From Aradus depressus (lineage: Eukaryota > Arthropoda > Insecta > Hemiptera > Aradidae), in the NCBI GenBank assembly GCA_963662175.1, contig OY759214.1, positions 78,008,037 to 78,072,036 on the forward strand: a stretch of 64,000 nt of DNA, written 5' to 3'. Numbering within the stretch: the first letter of the stretch is position 1; every line of letters starts with the position of its first letter. A program made the position numbers and the translations under genes. The notes under the pieces were generated by a model. It saw only the letters and a program-made list of their open reading frames with translations. It was not told the origin of the DNA and searched no databases. Below are positions 52,851 to 62,709 of the stretch, one piece after another.

Positions 52851-53449
52851 ATTCGTGTGTATATCGTAATGATCCATCACGTCTAATCCGTTTCATTAAG
52901 CGCTTTAATCTCGACTTTATTTCGCGATTCGAAAAATTAGCTAGACCTCAATTTCACCGCGTTAGGGAAATATGCATAGCGCCAAAAAAAAAAAATGAAT
53001 CCTAAATGAGAAGGTTCGCAGGAATTGCGAACCCCTTATGTACCTATGGAAGCTTAGATGTAATAAACCAATATAATAGGTGCTACTGTTTTAAATACTA
53101 ATTAGTTGAAACAGTAATTCCTGTGCATAATAACTTGTCGTTTAGTGCTTCGTAATAATAATTTGAGTGTAGGTAATAAAATCATCCTCTCCTGTGTAAC
53201 TGCGGGGAAGTTCGCTTATTTCCATCATTAAGCGCCCTTTCACAGAAGGTTAACAATTACCAAGAGAAGCTCTTCAATCTTTATCATTACTAAGAATCGT
53301 AAAACTGGAGAACTAGATAGGTGAGTGGTTACAATCGCTGGCTACTAAACTGAGAAGGCTCATGTTCTACATCCTTATGATGCCAGGAATAATTTTTTCT
53401 TATACCATTAATACAGGCAAGGAAGTATTGTAATCAAAATTACAGTTTG

Positions 53450-53791
53450 TTAAATTGAACTCATCTCACAAGTTATAAAAACAATCATCTTGACAATGAA
53501 CATAAAAGACTCTATTAAATCATGAACGTAATAATAAATTGACAAAATACGTCTTCCCAACATTATTGGTTCTCCATATATATAAAAAAAAATTTTTTTT
53601 GAATAGTAACTTGTTACGAAATCAATATACTTCGAAAATAAATGCGGTATATATATGAATGCCTCTTTACAAAGTTTTAATTGTTCATGTAATCTGTCTA
53701 AGAATTTATAATACTGACGATCCTCTTCAATAAAAAAATGGTTGACATCAAAAAATGACATATCCTTTAAATAATAATCAAAATTCATCAT
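53450..53791 (-). CDS. Unrecognised 113-residue ORF, doubtful
   Basis: An AT-rich open frame translates to a Phe/Tyr/Ile-rich protein with charged positions and possible amphipathic helices, without any domain I recognise. It begins exactly at the 3' end of a minus-strand RTE-like tail, so the start is adventitious. Chance openness in AT-rich DNA is a reasonable alternative. Confidence 0.12.
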   Translation of the reverse strand: MMNFDYYLKDMSFFDVNHFFIEEDRQYYKFLDRLHEQLKLCKEAFIYIPHLFSKYIDFVTSYYSKKIFFYIYGEPIMLGRRILSIYYYVHDLIESFMFIVKMIVFITCEMSSI

Positions 53792-53840
53792 AGGCGCTAC
53801 AGCCCGTCAAGAGCCTTGGCCCCCTCCAGGAAATGACAGA
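53783..53840 (-). mobile_element. RTE-like retrotransposon 3' end
   Basis: The minus strand reads 'ctggagggggccaaggctct', 'tgacgggctgtagcgccatg', closely like the end of the copy at 41630-41670 (ctggaggaggccaaggcttg ... tatagcgcc). Only about 55 bp remain. Confidence 0.65.
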
Positions 53841-53849
53841 TCCGAAACT

Positions 53850-55010
53850 TTAACATTGAATAAAGTACTCAAATCCTCCTTTGACCACTAGAGAGCGCCA
53901 ATTACCGGCAACCATAATAATTACGGGGGTCTACCCATCTAGGGTTAACTTAATGAAATTGTTTAAAAAACATTCCTCTTCAATAAGTTGTACCTCATTT
54001 ATTTTCATAAATTAAGTAGAAGTATAATAATGCGCGAAAAAATACATTTCAGTGTAAACCGGAAATAGACTTAAGTTCAGGAAAGGATAATCAGAAATTT
54101 TTTTTTTTGGCCTGAGGCAAACATCCATAACAAGTTTCACCAAAATGTGAGACTTCAAATCTATTTTCTGGATCTTTGGATGATTTGGGAGGAATGAACC
54201 TCAGAGTTAAGTGGCTAACCCGTGCTAGGAACATACCACCCCAAATGCGGTATACCCCACAATATTGCTCGGTCATATTCCCAGAAGCAGAGAGACAGTC
54301 TTGTTCCATTTAATTAAATCAGATTAATTAGTAAACTGGTATCCAAGGAGAAATGAGCTCTTGAGGTAATCTTCACCTCCTTAGGGAGTGCCAGGGTCCT
54401 CCTCGCTGTGGTTTGACAAATACCCAACAAATTTAATCAAAAACAGACATTCAAGTTGCCCTTTTCAGTTTAGTGTATAGTGTGTAGCAGAATAATGCGA
54501 TCACATTCCGTAATATTTGAACGAGTGGTTATACCAAAGTGCGATCGAAAGGCAATATGGTTAAAGCCAATTTATTAACAAATAGTTCAGGAGCTTTCCA
54601 CACACAATAACATTAAATATCCATATCAGGAAGAAAGAGGGGTCAAGTTGTACTTCGTTTTAAAGAATTATGCGTAAAAGTATCCACTATCAGTATTGAC
54701 ATGAACTATCGTAAATATATATGGACATAGATACTTTTGCGTGCACGCCACCATAGATGATACAAGCAACTGTTGCTGTGACAATACGTTAACACTTCCA
54801 CCAAGTAAAACTACTTTACAGGTGGGAGATAGACCCGATCCTCAAAACTCCCTGGCTTTGACGATCCACGGGCAGCACAACCGAGCAGAGTAACAGCATT
54901 TCATGTACCTAGAGATACGGATTTCGCGGGGCCTGAAAAAGACGCCCTACGTTAGTAGGGGGAAAAAGCGGGTTTTGACCCAAGGACAATGCGCGAGATG
55001 GCGGCCGTCC
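53850..55010. other. No gene seen
   Basis: Mixed composition; the minus ORF at 54091-54309 has no motif I trust. Positions 54740-54990 are GC-richer. Confidence 0.35.
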
Positions 55011-55034
55011 TTCCTCCCTTCCTCCCACCTCGTA

Positions 55035-55140
55035 CAGTGTAAATTTTTCTTTTATAGTGTAATTAACGAGAAAAATACACTATACAAGAAAATTTACACT
55101 TTAAAATAACACTATACAAGAAATTTACACTATATGAGGA
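55035..55140. repeat. Short direct and inverted AT repeats
   Basis: 'cagtgtaaattt', 'tatagtgtaa', 'acactatacaagaaa' and 'atttacactat' recur three to four times in both orientations, capable of forming small hairpins. Confidence 0.65.
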
Positions 55141-55217
55141 ATTCGTCTGTGTGTATAACTACGCTCCAAAGATGACACATTGGTTATCAGCCAAATCGGG
55201 CAAAGGGCAGTCGCAGA

Positions 55218-56406
55218 GCAGAAGACGGCTATCTCATGGTCTGGATTAACCGTGAATTTTTATATGAACCCCGTGCAGTCCACTCCACCTCCAACCAAGC
55301 TCCGTTACTTCTGCATTTATGAATTTAGTGGGACAGGGCAGAAGACGGCAATCTCATGGTCTGGATTAACCGTGTATTTTTATATGAACCCCGTGCAGTC
55401 CACTCCACCTCCAACCAAGCTCCGTTACTTCTGCATTTATGAGTTTAGTGGGGCAGGGCAGAAGACGGCAATCTCATGGTCTGGATTAACCGTGTATTTT
55501 TATATGAACCCCGTGCTGTCCACTCCACCTCCAACCAAGCTCCGTTACTTCTGCATTTATGAGTTTAGTGGGGCAGGGCAGAAGACGGCAATCTCATGGT
55601 GTGGATTAACCGTGTATTTTTATATGAACCCCGTGCAGTCCACTCCACCTCCAACCAAGCTCCGTTACTTCTGCATTTATGAGTTTAGTGGGGCAGGGCA
55701 GAAAACGGCAATCTCATGGTGTGGATTAACCGTGTATTTTTATATGAACCCCGTGCAGTCCACTCCACCTCCAACCAAGCTCCGTTACTTCTGCATTTAT
55801 GAGTTTAGTGGGGCAGGGCAGAAGACGGCAATCTCATGGTCTGGATTAACCGTGTATTTTTATATGAACCCCGTGCAGTCCACTCCACCTCCAACCAAGC
55901 TCCGTTACTTCTGCATTTATGAGTTTAGTGGGGCATGGCAGAAGACGGCAATCTCATGGTCTGGATTAACCGTGTATTTTTATATGAACCCCGTGCAGTC
56001 CACTCCACCTCCAACCAAGCTCCGTTACTTCTGCATTTATGAGTTTAGTGGGGCAGGGCAGACGACGGCTATCTCATGGTCTGGATTAACCGTGAATTTT
56101 TATATGAACCCCGTGCAGTCCACTCCACCTCCAACCAAGCTCCGTTACTTCTGCATTTATGAGTTTAGTGGGGCAGGGCAGAAGACGGCTATCTCATGGT
56201 CTGGATTAACCGTGTATTTTTATATGAACCCCGTGCTGTCCACTCCACCTCCAACCAAGCTCCGTTACTTCTGCATTTATGAGTTTAGTGGGGCAGGGCA
56301 GAAGACGGCAATCTCATGGTGTGGATTAACCGTGTATTTTTATATGAACCCCGTGCAGTCCACTCCACCTCCAACCAAGCTCCGTTACTTCTGCATTTAT
56401 GAATTT
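55218..56406 (+). repeat. 120-bp tandem array, about ten nearly identical units
   Basis: Units of exactly 120 bp follow one another with only scattered substitutions (for example ctggatt/gtggatt, gcagtcc/gctgtcc, gaatttt/tattttt). Because 120 is divisible by three, one frame stays open for 430 codons (55180-56472), giving a 40-residue repeat that contains SGLTVYFYMNPVQSTPPPTK. Some variants are shared by non-adjacent units (for example 1 and 8; 3 and 9; 4, 5 and 10), suggesting block duplication. The upstream flank is R text. I regard it as a satellite-like array; coding is possible but unsupported. Confidence 0.95.
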
Positions 56407-56739
56407 AAACAACCCCTTCCCCTTCTATTCACCCACTCTCTTACCTCGAAGCTTTTTAATGAAAAAAGTTAAAAAAGCTCAAAGATTAGATGTGATATTT
56501 ACGGTTGAGTAGGTTCCCAACCCCCTCCCGGTATGAATAGAGATGGGTTTTTTGTCTTTTTAACCCTCAAACTTTACCAAGCCCCCCCCTTCCTCCCTCT
56601 TAAATTATATTTAATAGGACAGTCTTCATCTTCATGGCATTATAGCCTATTTTTTTAAAGCATGTTTAAAGTTAAATCGGCACAGAAAAAAAAATGATAA
56701 GAAAACCTTTTACACTGAATTTTTACTTTCCCAGGTATA

Positions 56740-57480
56740 CGAATATAGAGAAAGTTATGTAATAAGTGAAAAATTTGATGTTGAATTTTCACCGAAATTT
56801 CATGTTTTTCAACCCCTTATTCGAAAATTGAAAAAAAAAAAAAATTCCTGTCTGTATGAACAATATAACTCTGGTCAATATAAATATATATCCAAATGAT
56901 ATTTTATAACGAGAAAATAGGTGATGCAGTGAGAAGTGATTAATTCAGACTGCCTGATGATGAAGGCAACGCCAAAAGGCAGTTAACATAAAATAAAATA
57001 ATTAAATCTGTGAGAAAGACTATATTTTTAATTGCATCTTGTGATGTTTTATATGTCCATTGAAACCTATTTCAGTCAAATCGGCCAATGGGAGGAGGAT
57101 TAAGGGGTGGGGGGGGGGGGGATGGAGCTTAACACTAATACTTCACTCAATTCTATTCCAAAACCCCATAAGGACAACAGCTAGCAGCGTGAGGTGAAAT
57201 CTAAAACCACGTAATGACGTATCGACAACAAATTGTATATGTGGACCCAATGAGGAAGACACCTGTTAATATTCAGCAAAATCACCTAAGGGAAGGAGGG
57301 GAGGGGTCAGAGAAGGGGGGCTCAATTCAAAAACTCTAATAACTATCGATGTATGGAATATATCGACAGGATTGTATGAGAATTCAAAAGTTCCTGAGTA
57401 TCTATGTACTTTCCAGCAAATCGGTAGAGGGAGACTGAAGAACTTTTTGACTGAAGAAAAAAAAATACCATTGATTATGT
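56740..57480 (+). repeat. R repeat interrupted by a foldback fragment
   Basis: R starts at 56740 ('cgaatatagagaaagttatg', 'tttgatgttgaattttcacc', 'tttcaaccccttattcg'), is broken at 56909-57041, and resumes ('atatgtccattgaaacc', 'ttcagtcaaatcggccaat'). Further R pieces run to 57440. A G run of 11-12 lies near 57110. Confidence 0.7.
56909..57041 (+). mobile_element. Foldback-family insertion, short copy
   Basis: The 133-bp insert carries 'gactgcctgatgatgaaggc', 'aacgccaaaaggcag' and 'ctgtgagaaagactatatt', diagnostic of the family at 10225. A 12-bp direct repeat with one mismatch, tgatattttata against tgatgttttata, lies at 56897-56908 and 57042-57053. Only one arm is present, so it is a linear rather than a folded form. 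Confidence 0.75.
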
Positions 57481-57489
57481 AAAAATGCA

Positions 57490-57880
57490 TAATGCATTAA
57501 ATTTTTTTGACTGCGAAGAATTTGAGCAAGGAAAGTACAATGCCATAGATTCAACTTTTTTTTGTTTATTTAGAGATCGACAGGACACTGGCTGCGGCAG
57601 ATTTCCACGAAAAAGGAAACCCCGCCTGTCGTAGAGGACCACATTTAACCGGATGATATCGTACTCTTCACGGCCAATTTGTCCCAGTGCAATGCCAATT
57701 TTATGATGAATTTGTCTGAGACTGAATTTGAAGCATGCATTTTGCATGTAATTTGCATTATGCATTTTTACAGAATCAATGGGGATTATTGGCAACGGAT
57801 ACCTTGCTAATTAATAAATATTTTTATTAAAAAGGATAAAATATATATATATGTATATATGATGTGGTCATTACACCGAA
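57490..57880. other. No gene seen; short inverted repeat
   Basis: A short 'gcataatgcatta' (57487) and 'gcattatgcat' (57756) pair brackets about 270 bp. The 106-codon ORF (57475-57795, minus) contains no recognised motif, although it is slightly longer than expected by chance. A Q-like scrap begins at 57860 ('gatgtggtcattac'). Confidence 0.35.
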
Positions 57881-57929
57881 CACTTTTTTCTTATACCAAA
57901 AACAGAAAACTCTCCCTCCCGCTTTTCAA

Positions 57930-58062
57930 ACACTCGGGACCATCACTTAACATCCCATCCAAAGGACGGCGTGCTCAAGGTTTTTTCATCTCCTAGAAAT
58001 AAAGATAAGGTTTCGAACCAGCTATCTTGAGCTCAGTAAGCAAGCACGCAACCGGCGCCTTC
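57930..58062 (-). mobile_element. SINE copy, truncated
   Basis: Reverse orientation: 'gggaccatcacttaacatccc', 'ggacggcgtgctcaagg', 'aaggtttcgaacc', 'cttgagctcagtaagcaagc' and 'accggcgcc'. Confidence 0.8.
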
Positions 58063-58395
58063 TGTACAAAAATGTATGCAATTGATGGCATGGTCTTAAT
58101 CTCCGACCACTTGTAGTGTCCTTGTTTGAGATTGGAATTGTATAGAATGATCGTTAATAGGGGACTCCATGGGCAGATGTGAGTCCTGGCTTTGCAATAA
58201 CCAGGGTAAGTCTGTGGGACAGAGGCACTTCTGAAATCAACTTGAGAACTAGTTATGACTTGTGGTCTTGATTGGTGAAGATGTAACTATTCTGCTAGTT
58301 GTTAACTAAACTAATATCCGAACTACACTAATCCACTCAACATCAAATAACAGTTTACAAGGCTCATGATAGTGAAAAACTATTTTTTCACAGTT
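58063..58395. other. Candidate single-copy non-coding block
   Basis: GC-balanced, family-free, no exon-like frame; contains an E-box-like 'cagatgtg'. Possibly intronic. Confidence 0.3.
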
Positions 58396-58399
58396 TGTA

Positions 58400-58960
58400 A
58401 ATTAAAAAAATGTCGGTGAATCCCCAACAATGAACTTCCCAAGCCTGAATTAATCAATAATTAACTTTTCCAAGGCTAAAAATCAATATTAGACTTACTT
58501 AATGGCCTCTGACCTCATGAATCCTCCATTAAATTTTGTCTCGATACATTCATTACATCGGCAGTTATAAGGGTATTAAAATTTTGAGCTTCCACTGATC
58601 CCCCTTCCCTTCGTCCGATATAACTACGTGTCAATACATTAATCACAATGGCAGTTATTAGAGTTTTTGTGTTAAGCCCCCTTTCCTCTCTTTCCCATTG
58701 GTCAATTTGACTGAAAATCAATAGGTGTCCTTATGAAGATTCTGGATACAAATAAAATGTCGCGTAGATTGATACATCCATTCTATCCGGAGTTATCTTC
58801 TTCACGGACCCTTCACAACCAAACACACAGACAGAACTTTTTTTTAATTTTTGGAATTAATCAACTAAGTTTTCCCTCTCCCCGTAACCTTTCTCTACTT
58901 TAGTCAATTTGACTGAAAATCTAAAAATGTATCCTATAAGATCATCATAATCACTTTTTA
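58400..58960 (-). repeat. R dispersed repeat, long copy
   Basis: Reverse R: 'gtcggtgaatccccaacaatg', 'tctcgatacattcattacatc', 'ggcagttataagggtatt', 'caatggcagttattagagttt', 'tgactgaaaatcaataggtg' and 'ctatccggagttatcttctt'. The 'cattac...ggcagttat' motif occurs twice, as at 17975. Confidence 0.8.
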
Positions 58961-59290
58961 TTTAATATCTTTATATTAACATTAGTGTAATTAGTTCTAG
59001 CATTATTGTATGTATATTTTTGGGGGGGAAATATAAATATATAAATAAAAATTTTAAAATATATATATTATACACACTCTTTTATTAGGAATTTTATACC
59101 TATTAATTAATTTTCAATTATTGATTTAATTTTTACAATTATTATTCAACATATATTTGTATTCTAAGATTTAATATGTTTACGTATATAATTTATACGA
59201 TATTTTGAGATATACAATTGTATGACGCATCCAATAACTATGTTATAAATAAATACGGAAATAAATATTACTTAGAAACCCCTCTCCAAT
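58960..59290 (-). repeat. AT-rich stretch with family T-like end
   Basis: 'gacgcatccaataactatg' and 'ataaatacggaaataaatatta' at 59222-59270 resemble the T-family 3' end. The preceding part is AT-rich and not clearly aligned. Confidence 0.4.
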
Positions 59291-59299
59291 ATATTCTTC

Positions 59300-60100
59300 A
59301 TAGACAATATCTTTTGACCTCATCGGATTGTTCTTCGAGTTTATATTGTTAAAAAAAAAAATTGAATTGAATTCCAAAGCATGACCTGATAAATTAGAAA
59401 TAATCTTTTAACAAAATCAGACTCAAAGGGGGAGTGGCCTATTGTGAAACAAATTGAAAATTCGAGCTCACTATTTGCGGGTAACACCCTCTTCGTGAAT
59501 AAAACACACCCCTTGCACAATTCAAAAATATTCCAGCCCTTATCTTGACCGCGGTGGCCGTGACAGACCATTTTAAAATTATGCAAATCCAAAGTGTTTG
59601 GAGGGAGAGGGATGGAGGAGGGGGGGTGTGGTTGTAGATAAAAATCAGTTTTAAAAGTATCGTATATATCAGTTCTAATTGGGGCTGCTTGTTTTTTATC
59701 ACCACTGTCCGCCGCGTGGAGCGTGGATGACATACTACACGCCGTACAGATACACGATCTCCCGTGTATTTTTCCTGCTCCCCCCCCCCTCGGTTTATGA
59801 TGTTATTTTGCATCCTCTGATTGGTACGCTGATTTATGACTTACCCATATTCAGAGGGGCATTCTCTTTTTGATTTTATTTCAGATAGTATGCCATTTTT
59901 TTTTCAGTAGACTTGTAAAATGGAGTTCAAATTTACACAATAGCATAACAATTGCATCGATGAGTACGCTACAACAACATCCTATTGACGGGAGGTTAGA
60001 ATTGTACAAGGGAGCAGGAACCTTAGCGGAGCCATGTTTCTGTGTTTCTGTGCTACCTTTATAACATCTTATATATTAGTTGAGAAAGGCCGACATATAG
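59300..60100. other. No recognised gene; mixed block
   Basis: 59440-59830 is GC-balanced with overlapping ORFs on both strands (up to 130 codons) without motifs. Mutually overlapping frames on one strand argue against coding. Confidence 0.35.
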
Positions 60101-60104
60101 AGGA

Positions 60105-60262
60105 AACGTGTAATAAATAAATAAAAAAACATATTGTCTATTCCACTAAAACAATTGTACATGGCATTACACCATCGTCAAGTTTAGTTACAAACTAAGA
60201 TTCTGAGTATAATCTATATTTTAAAAAAAACGTTTGTTTTATTTATCTGATTTTATAAGGTT
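60105..60262 (-). mobile_element. Family A element, degenerate
   Basis: 'aacatattgtctattccact' is followed by 'catggcattacaccatcgtc' and 'aagtttagttac', the reverse of CTTGACGATGG...GCCATG, a decayed hammerhead-like arm. 'acgtttgttttatttat' closes it, as at 34500. Confidence 0.65.
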
Positions 60263-60299
60263 ACCATAACAACATAACAATCCTACATTAAAAAATCCG

Positions 60300-61210
60300 T
60301 TTGTAACGCTACTTCCGTCAGATTTTTCTAATTAAATTCGATTGGTCGAGAGATACCGGATGTAATCATGTGAGGTTAATATTAATTACTTTTTTTTAAT
60401 TCAAAAAACAAGAACATTTATTTTTATTTCGTAAGAAAATTTATTATAATTTATTAATAAAATTAATAATTAATTTAAAATATTTAATTATTATTTATAA
60501 AATTTTAATTTACAATTTAAACATTAAAACAATTTTGGTAACACATATAAAATTTAGCTTCGATTGTGAATGAATAATCGACCTGCTTGATTGATTATCG
60601 ATTTTTGTATAAAACAATATTAAGCTAAAAATACGGTAAATACTGTAGTTTAACCTTAAAAATTTGAATTAAAATTGATAGATTCAAATAAAAAATATGC
60701 GAAATATAATCAGCGCGCGTAGCGCGCATCATTGACCTAGTGATGAAAAAAATTAGGCAAAATCTTATGATATGGATGTTGATAGCTAAGATGTCGATAG
60801 ATTAAGTTGATGAATAATAATTATTGTTGTAAACATAATTATTATTATAAACTACATGTTAATGTACAAAACCGATAAACTTTCTCAAAAATACGTTATG
60901 ATTATTGGATTGTATATTTACTATTTTAATAATATAAATAAAATTTTGTTACAACTACTCTACAATATTACATTCCTGAATACTCTCCTAAGATCGACCA
61001 CTTTCATCATAATACTCCTTATGAGTATGCATTCGTCAACTCGATTACTTTTCCCTGATAAAACATGGGACAATTTCATAATTTGATAATTTCAATTTGA
61101 AATTATTTCAATTTAAAATTACTTTTAGACTAAAATTAATTTAAACCAAAAACATCACAGAAGAGCTCCGCTCTTGTCGCGAGTTCTGCGACGTACCCCG
61201 GTTTTTTTAT
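60300..61210. other. Extremely AT-rich block with GC-rich punctuation
   Basis: Mostly A/T with two unusual GC motifs: 'cagcgcgcgtagcgcgca' (60711-60728), a near-palindrome, and 'agagctccgctcttgtcgcg' (61162-61181), another hairpin. The 60300-60375 and 61130-61200 edges are less AT-rich, so the block could be a single non-autonomous element, but I found no clear TIR or duplication. Confidence 0.35.
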
Positions 61211-61955
61211 AAAGGTCGGTACACCAAAAAAAAAAAAGCCATGAGCCAGATGACGAGGGAAGATCTCAGCTGAGATGGACATCGCCAATGGCGTAAGAAA
61301 ATAATAGATCCGATTCCTGCATGCGGATTCTTATATGCAGTGTTAAAACTTGGGAGTTTGGACAACGCTATAGGTATCTTTAGCTGTAACTCAGGTCCGC
61401 CGTCGGACATCGGTTACAATCGTTGAGAAGTTGACCAATGATATAAGGCCCAACCCAATATTGATAGCCAATGACAAAAGGCGCCGCCAAATATCATTTC
61501 ACGATTTAAAGGGAATCTCTGTTCTACTCTCAGTATAACCTGTTCCAGTGAAACATACAATCTTTATTAATTTTTTATAGGCTTTAGTGTGTGTGATCTA
61601 AGTATGTTGATACATATCATCAATGGAAACTGCGCCCTCTGCCCTCCTACTGGCGCGAGACAAGCCAACCTCTGGACTGGAGGTACACATGCAATTAAAA
61701 GTATTGCAGAGAAGATAGGACCCATATCAGAACAGGTGGATTATAAAAGTATATTTCTACCTCAGCCCTTATCTAAGGTTTCCTCCCTTAATGTCCACCC
61801 TGTAATTAGCTTTTACATTTACATTTTTAAATACTCAAGGAGTTAATTTCTGAAATACTTTCCTGTGGAAATTGTTAAAAATGAAGAATACTGTTTAGAC
61901 AACCCGAGAGGCTCCAAGTCTTGTTAGGATTGACCCGATTCATTTAATATCCCCT
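61210..61955. other. No confident gene; weak exon-like patches
   Basis: 61500-61850 is GC-balanced with an 85-codon ORF (61589-61846) that lacks motifs. A 'tttttataggctttag' acceptor-like stretch and an 'actggaggtacac' donor-like stretch are present but unconvincing. Confidence 0.3.
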
Positions 61956-61957
61956 AT

Positions 61958-62210
61958 GGGCGCCGGTTGCTCAGTGGTATGCATGCATGCTTACTTTTTG
62001 AGCTCAAGTTCGCGGGTTCGAATCCCAACTGTTTATTTTATCTGGAAGGAAAAATAAATTTAAGCACGTCGTCCTTCGGGAGGGACGTTAAGCGATGGTC
62101 CTGACCCTGCACTATGTCTACTAGACCGGCGAAAGAGCGCTCTGGTAGTAGGCGATATATGACCTCGTAGTTAAAGCCCGGGCATGAGTCATAATAACTA
62201 ACTTAATATT
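61958..62210 (+). mobile_element. SINE, near full-length
   Basis: The head is 'gggcgccggttgctcagtgg' with an intact B box (gggttcgaatccc), followed by 'tcgtccttcgggagggacg', 'gaaagagcgctctggtagta' and the end 'gcccgggcatgagtcataat'. Flanks share 'ttaatat' followed by similar bases, a possible duplication. The mid-body carries a deletion. Confidence 0.88.
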
Positions 62211-62379
62211 CCGATGTACTTATTCTCATTGTTCAAAAATAATAAAACAACCACGATATAAAAATCGAGTTTCATACCCAAAACCATTATTTCATACCTA
62301 GGTTTCAATTTTATTTTCATGGCAGAGTTCCTCTACAGATATCCTCCTTTAAGCTCTGTCGAGTCTACGTTTTATTTAA

Positions 62380-62705
62380 TCATTATTTCTATTATTTATA
62401 TATTCATTTGTTTTATTTCTTATTTTTCTATTGCTATTTTTTTTTCTCCCTCTATATTTCCCACATAAATTGAACTAAAAACTGTATCTACCGTATTTAT
62501 TCGTATTAATATTTTTGTACTCATGTATTTTCAAGTCTTCCTTTATTCATTTGATTTTATTTTTTACAAGTATTCTTATTACTAATCTCATCTGTGTCCG
62601 ATGCTAGAGTTAATAGCTGTTTATTATCTAATTAATAAGCTATCTTAATGTATACATTTTTCAGACTTATCCTATTACCATGTTTTGATTTAACGTTTAT
62701 TACCT
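62380..62705 (+). repeat. Family T copy lacking the core
   Basis: The copy has 'aaaactgtatctaccgtattt', 'gtcttcctttattcatttg', 'agagttaatagctgttta' and 'atcctattaccatgtttt', then 'gatttaacg'. The CTGAGGA core seen in the copy at 43411 is absent or replaced. Confidence 0.65.
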
Positions 62706-62709
62706 TACA

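Noticed and set aside
53450..53791. 113-residue ORF as a host gene
   Set aside because: AT-rich, no recognised domain, and its start lies exactly at a retrotransposon end. Listed only as a doubtful ORF.
55180..56472. 430-codon ORF as a real protein gene
   Set aside because: It is the largest ORF, but it is entirely generated by a 120-bp tandem array whose length is divisible by three. It has no signal peptide, domain or flanking gene structure, and differences between units change residues freely. Kept as a repeat, with coding left open in the findings.
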